Shown piece after piece: positions 20,594 through 28,017 of a DNA stretch of 29,758 nt. Within the stretch, counting starts at the first letter, position 1; each line of letters opens with the position of its first letter. The translations under genes and the position numbers were made by a program. Source of the stretch: Candidatus Saccharibacteria bacterium UBA3749 (GTDB lineage: Bacteria; Patescibacteriota; Saccharimonadia; Saccharimonadales; Saccharimonadaceae); NCBI GenBank assembly GCA_002371235.1, contig DFGN01000027.1, forward strand, positions 892 through 30,649, given 5' to 3'. The notes below the pieces were generated by a model. That model was not told where the DNA came from, searched no databases, and worked only from the letters and a program-made list of their open reading frames with translations.

Positions 20594-22393
20594 ATGAGAA
20601 TTTTAGCAAACGAATTAAAAAACCATTTAAAACAATCTGTCACCGTCGAAGGCTGGGTCAATTCCCGTCGTGACCATGGTGGTCTGATTTTTATCGATCT
20701 GCGCGATCATACGGGCATCATCCAATTAGTCATCACTCCAGATACTCCCGACTCATTCAAGCTTGCCGAGTCCGTCCGTGACGAATACGTGCTAAAAGCC
20801 ACCGGCACCATGCGCGAACGCGCCAAAGATCTAATCAATCCAAACATTGAAACCGGCACCATCGAGCTCGTCGTAGAAGAGCTCACTCTTCTCAACAAAT
20901 CCGAACCTCTTCCAGTCAACACTCACGACGACGGCGAAGAATCATCCGAAGAATTACGTCTTAAGTATAGGTTTCTTGATCTTCGTCGCCCCAGCATGCA
21001 AGGAATTCTGAAACGCCGCTCTGAATACTATCGTTTCATTCGCGAATTCATGTATGATCACGATTTCACCGAAATCACCACTCCAATTCTTGCCAACTCT
21101 TCTCCCGAAGGTGCTCGCGACTTTCTAATTCCATCAAGATTACATCCGGGTACATTCTATGCTCTTCCTCAAGCCCCTCAGCAATTCAAGCAGCTTTTAA
21201 TGGTTGGCGGTGTTAACAAATATTTCCAAATCGCACCCTGTTTCCGCGATGAAGACCCTCGTGCCGATCGGCTCTACGGCGACTTTTACCAGCTCGACTG
21301 TGAAATGTCGTTCGTTGAAGATGGCGAGACTGTTCGTGAGGCTATCGAACCGCTCTATCTGTCACTCGCCACCGATTTCAGTCATAAGAAGCTCGTTCTT
21401 AAATCCGAGCCAGCCAAGAAATATCTCATCAAAGGCTCTCCAGTTCCTCGCCTACCTTATGACTTTGCCATGGAGACTTACGGTGTTGATAAACCCGACC
21501 TTCGCTACGGTATGGAATTAATCGACCTCACCGAAGTATTTAAAGACACTGACTTTAAAGTCTTCAAGCAACCCTGTGTCAAAGCAATCTGCGTTAAAGG
21601 CGGCGCTTCGCTTACTCGTCGCGAAATTGACGAATTCACCGACAAGGCCCGTAAACTCGGTGCCGGTGGTCTAGCCTATATATTATATACAGACGAAGGT
21701 GCCAAATCCCCGATTCTCAAATTCATGACCGAATCCGAAATTGCCGATGTCGCGAAATTAACTGGTGCCAAGCCCGGCGATGCCGTCTTCTTCGGTGCTG
21801 ACGAGCGTAACAAGGTTAATAAAGTCCTCGGCCAACTTCGTATTGAATTTGCCGACCATTTCAATCTTAAAGATCCAAACGAAATCGCATACACTTGGGT
21901 AATTGACTTTCCATTTTACGAGTGGGATGACAAAGTCAAGAAGCTCGATTTCGGTCATAACCCTTTCAGCATGCCAAAAGGCGGCCTGAAAGCACTAGAA
22001 GAAGCCAAGACTGATTCCGATAAGCTCGCTATTAAAGCCGACCAATATGATATGGTTATGAACGGCATAGAAGTTTGCTCTGGTGCCGTCCGCAACTACA
22101 ATCCTGAAATCATGTATAAAGTCTTCAATATTCTCGGCTACAATAACGACTATGTCGAAGCTCGTTTCTCCGGCATGCTGAATGCCTTCAAATTCGGTGC
22201 CCCACCTCACGCTGGTTGCGCCCCTGGTCTCGACCGTATCTTCATGGTCCTAGAGGGTATCAACAACATTCGCGATATCGTCGCCTTCCCCAAAAACGGC
22301 AACGGTGTCGATCTCATGATGAATTCCCCGTCCCCTGTCGACCAAACCCAACTCGACGAACTCCACATCGCCCTCCTACCAGAAGAAGACTAA
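20594..22393 (+). CDS. aspS: Aspartate-tRNA ligase
   Basis: 599 residues, bacterial type. The OB-fold anticodon domain opens the protein (VTVEGWVNSRRDHGGLIFIDLRD), followed by the class II core: FLDLRRP, ITTPILANSSPEGARDFLIPSR, motif 2 FRDEDPRADR, the GAD insertion in the middle (about 285-400), and motif 3 GLDRIFMVLEG near the end. After motif 2 the usual QPEFTQ is LYGDFYQ. The RRDHGG segment has His where discriminating enzymes often have Leu; in Pseudomonas this residue is linked to non-discriminating AspRS that also charges tRNA-Asn, which would need GatCAB. A frame opening exists 24 bases upstream, but the promoter 7 bases before ATG 20594 favours this start. Confidence 0.96.
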   Translation: MRILANELKNHLKQSVTVEGWVNSRRDHGGLIFIDLRDHTGIIQLVITPDTPDSFKLAESVRDEYVLKATGTMRERAKDLINPNIETGTIELVVEELTLLNKSEPLPVNTHDDGEESSEELRLKYRFLDLRRPSMQGILKRRSEYYRFIREFMYDHDFTEITTPILANSSPEGARDFLIPSRLHPGTFYALPQAPQQFKQLLMVGGVNKYFQIAPCFRDEDPRADRLYGDFYQLDCEMSFVEDGETVREAIEPLYLSLATDFSHKKLVLKSEPAKKYLIKGSPVPRLPYDFAMETYGVDKPDLRYGMELIDLTEVFKDTDFKVFKQPCVKAICVKGGASLTRREIDEFTDKARKLGAGGLAYILYTDEGAKSPILKFMTESEIADVAKLTGAKPGDAVFFGADERNKVNKVLGQLRIEFADHFNLKDPNEIAYTWVIDFPFYEWDDKVKKLDFGHNPFSMPKGGLKALEEAKTDSDKLAIKADQYDMVMNGIEVCSGAVRNYNPEIMYKVFNILGYNNDYVEARFSGMLNAFKFGAPPHAGCAPGLDRIFMVLEGINNIRDIVAFPKNGNGVDLMMNSPSPVDQTQLDELHIALLPEED

Positions 22394-22520
22394 TTCTCGC
22401 CCTTTGTTCGTGCCTAAGTAGACACTAGACGAAAACAGGCCCAGGCCGTAAGCGTTGCTAGGTGAGCTAACAGTAGATCACTTCCAGTTTTTTACTATTC
22501 TCCCAATTTCCTATTTGAGA
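22394..22520. other. Intergenic stretch without recognisable gene
   Basis: A GC-richer stretch after aspS can form small hairpins (for example GTTGCT/AGCTAAC at about 22453-22470), but no ORF, promoter or known RNA is evident. Confidence 0.5.
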
Positions 22521-22609
22521 TTAAAAACCGGCAGATTGGTGTTTTCTTCTTGCGAAGTGCGATTATTGATCGAGCGAGCAAGAAAAAACGCCGAGATGCC
22601 GGCTTTTAA
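22521..22609 (-). ncRNA. Structured repeat element, copy 2
   Basis: An 89-nt hairpin. The outer stem TTAAAAACCGGCA/TGCCGGCTTTTAA has one A-C mismatch; TTGGTG/CGCCGA and TTTT-C-TTCTTGC/GCAAGAAAAAA continue it with one bulged C; CGAT/ATCG closes the apex. The apex core GAAGTGCGATTAT...ATCGAGCGA matches copy 1 in 21 of 24 positions, while the outer stem differs with pairing kept. On the minus strand it begins 10 bases after tRNA-Arg and may terminate it. Confidence 0.6.
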
Positions 22610-22619
22610 CTTAAATAGG

Positions 22620-22694
22620 TGGTAGGCCCGGCTGGAATCGAACCAGCATTGTATCCTTAGAGGGGATATGTCCTATCCGTTGAACGACGAGCCC
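22620..22694 (-). tRNA. tRNA-Arg (TCT) with C33
   Basis: 75 nt with encoded CCA. Acceptor GGGCTCG/CGGGCCT (two G-T pairs), D-arm GTTC/GGAC, anticodon stem TATCC/GGATA, loop CCTCTAA, T-arm GCTGG/CCAGC, discriminator A. The anticodon is TCT (AGA/AGG). Position 33, nearly always T, is C here, and position 9 is C. The stems are otherwise sound, so it looks functional. Confidence 0.9.
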
Positions 22695-22728
22695 AAAACT
22701 GCCCCCTACAAGTTTCTAATATTATACA

Positions 22729-23478
22729 CTATTCTTCTGGTTTTCTCAACTTATAATAGATTGACGGCGCAAACCGAATTGGTGCTAGCACCTTTTGAGC
22801 CTTATCTTCCATCTTTACCAAATTCTTCGTACCAAAGACCTTCTTTAGTCCACGACTTCGGAAATTCGACACCGACAACACCTTCACACACTTAAATCCA
22901 ATCTTATCGAAAATCTCTTCGACATATTTCGGATGATAATTATAAAACCCATTCGCCGAAATTTCCTTATAATTTGCTACAGTCTTATCAAATGGGTTGA
23001 CTTTGCTTCGCCCCGTCACATACCGTGCCATCTTAGGGAGAGTTCTCTTGTTGGCTACTTCAATCACCGCCACTCCACCTGGTTTCAGCACTCGGTATAA
23101 TTCCGCAATTGCCTTATCAAGATGCTTCAAATGATGCGTCACGCGAATCATCATTAGTCCATCTAATTCATTATCCTTAAATGGCAATTCATAAATATCT
23201 CCCACCCGCGTTTCAATTTTATCACCGTATATTTCTTTCGCCTGCTCAAGCTCTGTTTTCGAATAGTCAAACAGGAAAACCTTATGCGCACGTTTCAAAT
23301 ACTCGTTAGCTAGTCTCCCGTATCCCCCACCAATATCAGCAAACTTTCCCATCCGTTTTGGAAGTAGTTTTCGAATTGCCATTCGGTCAGCCTGGTCTTC
23401 ATACTCTCTACCAGTATTCTCCCAGAAATCCTTCTTATAGTCATAGCCATTATAATCTGAAACAATTTCTTTACCCAT
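22729..23478 (-). CDS. Class I SAM-dependent methyltransferase
   Basis: 249 residues. The SAM site is FADIGGGYGRLANEYL (about 46-61), with the acidic strand-2 end VFLFDYSKTELEQA, then RVGDIYELPFKDNELDGLMMIRVTHHL and the post-motif ELYRVLKPGGVAVIEVANKRT: the Methyltransf_11 pattern used for small-molecule, lipid or quinone methylation. The HHL where many have LHH is notable. The C-terminal 80 residues contain YHPKYVEEIFDKIGF, typical of this group's lid region. The substrate cannot be read from sequence. It starts 10 bases after the pilus ATPase gene and shares its mRNA, but a role in pilus modification is only an inference. Confidence 0.88.
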   Translation of the reverse strand: MGKEIVSDYNGYDYKKDFWENTGREYEDQADRMAIRKLLPKRMGKFADIGGGYGRLANEYLKRAHKVFLFDYSKTELEQAKEIYGDKIETRVGDIYELPFKDNELDGLMMIRVTHHLKHLDKAIAELYRVLKPGGVAVIEVANKRTLPKMARYVTGRSKVNPFDKTVANYKEISANGFYNYHPKYVEEIFDKIGFKCVKVLSVSNFRSRGLKKVFGTKNLVKMEDKAQKVLAPIRFAPSIYYKLRKPEE

Positions 23479-23488
23479 AATAACCCCA

Positions 23489-25111
23489 TTATATCACACG
23501 TGACACTTCTTCCAAAGTCGTCTCTCCTCTAAGTGCCGCTAGTACCCCCTTCTGCTCTAAGGTCAACATACCTTTATCTCGAGCCACTTTTTCAATCGCA
23601 TTTGTATTGATATCAGCTACTTCTCCTCTAATAAATGTCTGAATCTCATCCGAAACCACCAGCTGTTCCATTATAACCGTTCGTCCCCCATAACCAAACG
23701 GAAACTCTTCCGTTGGCACAGCTTCATATAATACAATATTATTCAAATCAACACCTTGCAATCTTTTTTCTGGTACTCCCATCAGCACTTCTCTGATGTA
23801 TTTCGTTTCTGCCTCGGTCGCCGACCTTTCTCTCTTTGAATCAGCCAGTTTCCGCACTAGTCTCTGCGCAATCACTAATCTAATCGAACTCGAAAAAATC
23901 GGATTTGTACCAACCAAATCAATCATACGTGAAAAAGCCGCACTCGCTGAGTTCGCATGAAACGTCGATAGCACCAAATGCCCCGTAACTGAGGCTTGAA
24001 TCGCCGTTTTTGCCGTATCTGCGTCACGTATTTCACCCACCATCACTACGTCTGGATCTAATCTTAATACCGATCGTAACCCCTCCGCGAAGGACCCACC
24101 TTCACCAGTATTAATCGGAACCTGAGAGATTCCCGTGATACCATATTCAATTGGATCTTCCAAAGTAATTATCTTCTTGTCTGAAGTATTAAGTGCATTT
24201 AATATTGAATAAAGTGTAGTAGACTTGCCAGAACCAGTCGGCCCTACCATTAATACAAGTCCTCGCGGGTGTGAAATTATTTCATCAATTTCTCGCCTCT
24301 CATCCTCTAACAAACCTAGCAAATCAAGATTAAGCAAAGATTCATCAAAGTTAAATAACCTTAACACTGCATCTTGCCCATACATTGTCGGAATCGTCTC
24401 TACGCGAATATTAACCAAATGCGTCACACCATCACGATGAATATCTTTCTGCATGTGGCCAGACTGTGGCTTATTGGTCGCCGTTGATATATTAGCCCTC
24501 GAAGATAGTTCACCCATAATAATCCTGTATTTATCTCTATCGATTGTTGCCACTGGGTGCAACAGGCCATCAACTCGCATTCTAATGCGTATTCCAGTTC
24601 GTAGGTTCTCAATGTGAATATCACTCGCACCCAATTTATCCGCCTGGTCAATTAGAAAATCAAACACCTTCTCCGGTGACACGTGTGCCAAAGTCTGCGA
24701 TACCGAAGCAATCGTTTCAGAGTCACCTTCACCAGCAATCTTTATATCGTCATACCTTATTTCTTTTGGCGGATCGTATCGCAACATTAATACCTGATAA
24801 GCTGAATTTGAAATTAAGAAAAAATCCACACGCTCACCATCATTATTATATTCTCGTCTCATCTTTTCAATCAAAGACCTCGGAGTCTGACTCGTTACCA
24901 TAAACTGGTAATTTGTTTCTTCCTCACCACGCTGTAACGGAACTATATGATTCTCGTGCATCTCCGCAATCGACAATAGGCCTGAAACGAGCGGGATGGT
25001 GCTTTCATACTTCCTCATATCTAGATATGGCAACCCCAAGATACGCGCCCTCTCGGCCGTTGCCTTTTCTTCATTTTCGCGTCGTTTTAGCTGTATTTCA
25101 TTCTCATCCAT
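23489..25111 (-). CDS. pilB: Type IV pilus assembly ATPase, PilB/GspE family
   Basis: 540 residues, cytoplasmic hexameric ATPase that powers pilus extension. It has the N1 domain (residues 15-110, short), GASDIHIE (161-168), Walker A GPTGSGKST (290-298), the Asp box ITLEDPIEY, Walker B DPDVVMVGEIRD (353-364), and the His box TGHLVLSTFHAN (377-388). The four cysteines that bind zinc near the C-terminus in most PilB/GspE are absent; the region RLVRKLADSKRERSATEAE through the GYGGRTVIMEQL segment has none. TGCTATAAT lies 7 bases before the ATG, so it is leaderless. The platform protein PilC and prepilin peptidase are not here; the pilins are 9 kb away. Confidence 0.95.
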   Translation of the reverse strand: MDENEIQLKRRENEEKATAERARILGLPYLDMRKYESTIPLVSGLLSIAEMHENHIVPLQRGEEETNYQFMVTSQTPRSLIEKMRREYNNDGERVDFFLISNSAYQVLMLRYDPPKEIRYDDIKIAGEGDSETIASVSQTLAHVSPEKVFDFLIDQADKLGASDIHIENLRTGIRIRMRVDGLLHPVATIDRDKYRIIMGELSSRANISTATNKPQSGHMQKDIHRDGVTHLVNIRVETIPTMYGQDAVLRLFNFDESLLNLDLLGLLEDERREIDEIISHPRGLVLMVGPTGSGKSTTLYSILNALNTSDKKIITLEDPIEYGITGISQVPINTGEGGSFAEGLRSVLRLDPDVVMVGEIRDADTAKTAIQASVTGHLVLSTFHANSASAAFSRMIDLVGTNPIFSSSIRLVIAQRLVRKLADSKRERSATEAETKYIREVLMGVPEKRLQGVDLNNIVLYEAVPTEEFPFGYGGRTVIMEQLVVSDEIQTFIRGEVADINTNAIEKVARDKGMLTLEQKGVLAALRGETTLEEVSRVI

Positions 25112-25118
25112 ACCTTAA

Positions 25119-25127
25119 ATTATAGCA
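25119..25127 (-). promoter_or_regulatory. Extended -10 promoter of pilB
   Basis: TGCTATAAT on the minus strand, 7 bases from the ATG at 25111. Confidence 0.7.
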
Positions 25128-25154
25128 CAATCATTTTCCGTTTTTATCGTAATG

Positions 25155-25163
25155 TGCTATAAT
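25155..25163 (+). promoter_or_regulatory. Extended -10 promoter of the 34-residue basic protein
   Basis: TGCTATAAT ends 6 bases before the ATG at 25170. It is divergent from the pilB promoter, 27 bases apart. Confidence 0.7.
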
Positions 25164-25169
25164 TCTTTC

Positions 25170-25274
25170 ATGGCAAGAAAGTTTAAGATGAAAATTGTTG
25201 CCAAGCAAAACCGCAACAATAATCACAAGCACAGCGACAAGCGAAAACACCCTCGCCTAAAGAACGGTCGCTAA
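25170..25274 (+). CDS. Small, very basic protein (34 aa)
   Basis: The frame starts MARKFKMKIVAKQNRNNNHK and ends KHPRLKNGR, with about 15 Lys/Arg, 3 His and 1 Asp as the only acidic residue. Such composition is typical of small ribosomal proteins (for example bTHX or bL36 size) but the zinc cysteines of bL36 are absent and I do not recognise it. It has its own promoter 6 bases before the ATG and a strong terminator directly after the stop, so a real, single-gene transcript is likely. RNA binding is the best guess. Too short for standard ORF cut-offs, so it may be missed in annotations. Confidence 0.7.
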   Translation: MARKFKMKIVAKQNRNNNHKHSDKRKHPRLKNGR

Positions 25275-25305
25275 TCCCCTCTTCACTACAAAGCAGGGGA
25301 TTTTT
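25273..25305 (+). terminator. Terminator of the small basic gene
   Basis: AATCCCCT, 14-base loop, AGGGGATT and further T. The stem begins inside the TAA stop codon. Confidence 0.8.
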
Positions 25306-25329
25306 CTTGGTTTTTAAAATAGGAGGAAA

Positions 25330-26793
25330 ATGAAAAAATGTTTCGATGCTGAAAAGTATCTCAAAATCCAAAAAAAGAAAATCAATCAGCGCATCAAAAT
25401 GTTCGATAAACTCTACATCGAATTTGGTGGCAAGCTCATCGATGATCAACATGCCGCCCGCACTTTGCCAGGTTTTCTACCAGACCTCAAAATTCGTCTC
25501 CTCCAAGAATTTAAAGATGATGCTGAAATCATTCTTTGCATCAGTGCCAACGCCATCGAGAAATCCAAAATTCGCGCCGATCACATGATTTCATACGAAA
25601 CTGAGATACTCCGCCTCATTGAATTCTTACGCGCCCACAATCTTTATGTCAGTTCAGTTGTTATCACTCTCTATGATGGCCAAAAAAAGGCCAAAGATTT
25701 CGCCAATCGCCTGAAAGATTATAAAATCAAGACCTACTTTCACACTTTCACCAAAGGTTATCCTACCGACGTCGATACCATCGTATCCGACGAAGGCTAC
25801 GGCGCTAATCCATACATCGAAACCACTAAGCCCCTCGTCATCGTTTCTGCTCCCGGCCCTTGCTCAGGCAAGCTTGCTACCAGCCTCTCGCAACTTTATC
25901 ACGAATCCAAACGTGGTGTTAACGCTGGTTACGCCAAGTTCGAAACTTTCCCAGTTTGGTCCCTACCTTTGAAGCACCCAGTCAATGTCGCCTACGAGGC
26001 CGCCACTGCTGACCTTGGCGACGTCAACATGATTGACCATTTTCATCTCGACAAATACGGCATTACTGCTGTTAATTACAATCGTGACCTTGAGACTTTT
26101 CCGGTCCTCAAAGAAATATTAACTCGTATCACTGGCAAAACAATTTACTATTCCCCTACAGATATGGGCGTTAATGTCATTGGTGAATGTATCACCGACG
26201 ATAAAGCTATCCAGCGCGCCGCCAAGAACGAAATCATTCGCCGCTATTATCGTGCACTTACTGACCTCAAAAAAGGAGCTGTTACCCCCGAAGTGCCAGA
26301 ACGCATTAAGCTCCTCATGAACGAGTTGGATATATCCGAGTCCGACCGTATTGTCGCCCTAGAAGCTGATAAGAAACGTCAATCTTCCGGCAACCTTCCA
26401 AGCGCCTGCATTCAAATTGGCAAAGATTTCATCCCGGGCCGCAAAACAGATATTCTCTCACCAATTTCCGCTGCATTTCTTAACACCTTGAAGGCCGTCA
26501 ATCATATTCCAGATGAAGTAGATCTAATTTCCCCTAACGTCCTAAAACCGATCCTCGAAATCAAAAACAAAATCAGCAACTTCAAAGAGAACTATCTGAA
26601 ACTAGGCGAAGTTCTCATCGCACTCTCAATTTGCTCCACCACAAATCCAGTCGTCAAAAAAGCTCTAGAATCTCTTGATAAACTAAAAGACTCCGAGCTT
26701 CATTCCACCCACATGATTACCGACGACGAGATGATTATTTTGTCAAATCTCGGCGTCAACGCCACCTGTGGCACTGAAATAGATATTGACTAA
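25330..26793 (+). CDS. DUF1846 (UPF0371) family protein
   Basis: 487 residues, close to the usual 490-505. It has the family blocks IKMFDKLYIEFGGKLIDDQHAARTLPGFLPD at the start, the central VIVSAPGPCSGKLATSLSQLYHE P-loop-like motif and the FHLDKYGITAVNYNRDLETFPVL region. Family members are best known from Firmicutes and Actinobacteria; structures are reported but the biochemical role is unsettled, with a nucleotide- or phosphate-binding fold. It is soluble, cytoplasmic. A clear AGGAGG sits 6 bases before the ATG, and no -10 box is close. Horizontal gain from a Firmicutes host is possible but not shown. It stands alone between the small basic gene and a bidirectional terminator. Confidence 0.9.
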   Translation: MKKCFDAEKYLKIQKKKINQRIKMFDKLYIEFGGKLIDDQHAARTLPGFLPDLKIRLLQEFKDDAEIILCISANAIEKSKIRADHMISYETEILRLIEFLRAHNLYVSSVVITLYDGQKKAKDFANRLKDYKIKTYFHTFTKGYPTDVDTIVSDEGYGANPYIETTKPLVIVSAPGPCSGKLATSLSQLYHESKRGVNAGYAKFETFPVWSLPLKHPVNVAYEAATADLGDVNMIDHFHLDKYGITAVNYNRDLETFPVLKEILTRITGKTIYYSPTDMGVNVIGECITDDKAIQRAAKNEIIRRYYRALTDLKKGAVTPEVPERIKLLMNELDISESDRIVALEADKKRQSSGNLPSACIQIGKDFIPGRKTDILSPISAAFLNTLKAVNHIPDEVDLISPNVLKPILEIKNKISNFKENYLKLGEVLIALSICSTTNPVVKKALESLDKLKDSELHSTHMITDDEMIILSNLGVNATCGTEIDID

Positions 26794-26836
26794 ACTTGGC
26801 GAAAGACAGGATACCCATCCTAGTCCCTTAGAGCCT

Positions 26837-26970
26837 CCAAATCTAAAGAGCAAAGAAGCTTCGCTTCTCACGCATCCCAAAAGTAATAAAAATACTAGAG
26901 CAAGCTCTAGATTTTTATTACTTTCAGTCTGCTAGAAGAACTACATTCTTCTTTGCTCTTTCTGGTTTGG
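26837..26970. repeat. Nested palindrome of 134 bp with terminator core
   Basis: Outer arms AAAGAGCAAAGAAG (26845-26858) and CTTCTTTGCTCTTT (26948-26961) are perfect inverted repeats of 14 bp, extended outward by CCAAA/TTTGG. Inside are three smaller hairpins; the central one pairs AAAGTAATAAAAA with TTTTTATTACTTT and CTAGAG with CTCTAG. It lies between the DUF1846 gene and the 3' end of tRNA-Ser, whose CCA overlaps the outermost arm, so it can terminate both. Confidence 0.75.
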
Positions 26971-27053
26971 CGGAAGGGACAGGATTCGAACCTGCGAGAC
27001 GTTAATCTGCTGGTTTTCAAGACCAGTGCCATCAACCACTCGGCCACCCTTCC
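26968..27053 (-). tRNA. tRNA-Ser (TGA)
   Basis: 86 nt with encoded CCA and the long variable arm of class II tRNAs. Acceptor GGAAGGG/CCCTTCC, discriminator G, anticodon stem CTGGT/ACCAG, loop CTTGAAA giving TGA, T-arm loop TTCGAAT. Confidence 0.95.
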
Positions 27054-27108
27054 ACCTATGATTATATCATAATTCCTCAAATAAACCTAGGGTTCACCAA
27101 TTCAAAAG

Positions 27109-27810
27109 TTATTCCGCGTTCGTATATACATTTGTCACGTCATCCAAGTCATCCACTGCGCCGAGCAACTTCTCCAATTTTTCAGCATTCTCACCTTCTA
27201 CTGGCACATACGAATTTGGTACATATTGGAGCTCTGCTGAGGTCACGGTCAATCCGCCATCCATCAAAGCTTGTCGTACCTTCATTAATTCAGACGCATC
27301 AGTATAGATTACCGTATATTCATCCTCATCTACTACATCCTCTGCGCCCGCATCCAAAGCCGCCATCATCACCTCGTCACCCTTCTCGGTCACTTCAATT
27401 ACACCTTTACGCTTAAACTGAAACATCACACTACCCGGCTCCGCCATGCGTCCACCGTTTTTGTCTAGAGCATGTCGCACTTCTGGCATGGTGCGGTTCT
27501 TGTTGTCAGTTGCCACCTCAATTACAATACCAACCCCACCTGGGCCATAAGCCTCATACACTTCTTCAATTAAGGCTGCTGCTGACTTGTCAGCCACCCG
27601 CGCTATCGCTCTTTCAATATTTGCTTTTGGCATATTTGCAAGTCTCGCCTTCTCTAATACCATGGCGAGAGACGGATTCATTGCTGGATCAATTCCAGCT
27701 CGCGCCGCAATCGCAATCTGATTTCCAATCTTCGTAAACAAAGCTCCTCGCTTCGCATCAACCACAGCCTTTTGCCGCTTAGTCGTCGCCCATTTACTAT
27801 GTCCTGACAT
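27109..27810 (-). CDS. YebC/PmpR family protein
   Basis: 233 residues, a cytoplasmic family (about 240-250 residues) long annotated as transcription regulator and more recently linked to translation at difficult sequences in some members. The N-terminal signature GHSKWATTKRQKAVVDAKRG is standard, as are EARLANMPKANIERAI-type, YEAYGPGGVGIVIEVATDN and LDKNGGRMAEPGSVMFQF, and the acidic region DAGAEDVVDEDEYTVIYT. The C-terminus (LLGAVDDLDDVTNVYTNAE) is complete. Start chosen at the family Met; GGGAG precedes it and TATAAT is about 17 bases further up, so the mRNA has a short leader. It stands between tRNA-Ser and the comEC end. Confidence 0.95.
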   Translation of the reverse strand: MSGHSKWATTKRQKAVVDAKRGALFTKIGNQIAIAARAGIDPAMNPSLAMVLEKARLANMPKANIERAIARVADKSAAALIEEVYEAYGPGGVGIVIEVATDNKNRTMPEVRHALDKNGGRMAEPGSVMFQFKRKGVIEVTEKGDEVMMAALDAGAEDVVDEDEYTVIYTDASELMKVRQALMDGGLTVTSAELQYVPNSYVPVEGENAEKLEKLLGAVDDLDDVTNVYTNAE

Positions 27811-27930
27811 ATTTTTCTCCCATCAAAATTATAATTCAACTTACCAATATTTTATCACCTTCTATCTTAAATGTCTATTATTGCACCATATCAGTGTTCT
27901 GCGGCGTATTAGTATCCCGTGCCGTTTGCG

Positions 27931-28017
27931 CTATACTTCCAGTCCTTCATACTGTGGTGTAAACCCACACCCGGTAGCCGTATTTACAATCAACAATACT
28001 TTACTAAATTCCTTTTT
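27931..28017 (-). pseudogene. Glutathione peroxidase N-terminal remnant fused behind comEC
   Basis: In the reading frame shifted against comEC, 28 codons read KKEFSKVLL, then IVNTATGCGFTPQYEGLE, then V and stop. The motif is the active-site signature of thiol/glutathione peroxidases (the Cys in TGCG is the peroxidatic residue), which normally lies 30-40 residues from the protein start. Neither the beginning of the domain nor its later motifs (FPCNQF, WNFxKF) can be found nearby on either side, so this is a fragment. It overlaps the last codons of comEC (stop at 27990). Confidence 0.75.

Noticed and set aside
22420..22480. Possible tmRNA because of a GACGAAAAC stretch
   Set aside because: No tRNA-like ends, no tag ORF and too short; only a chance match to the tag-coding motif.
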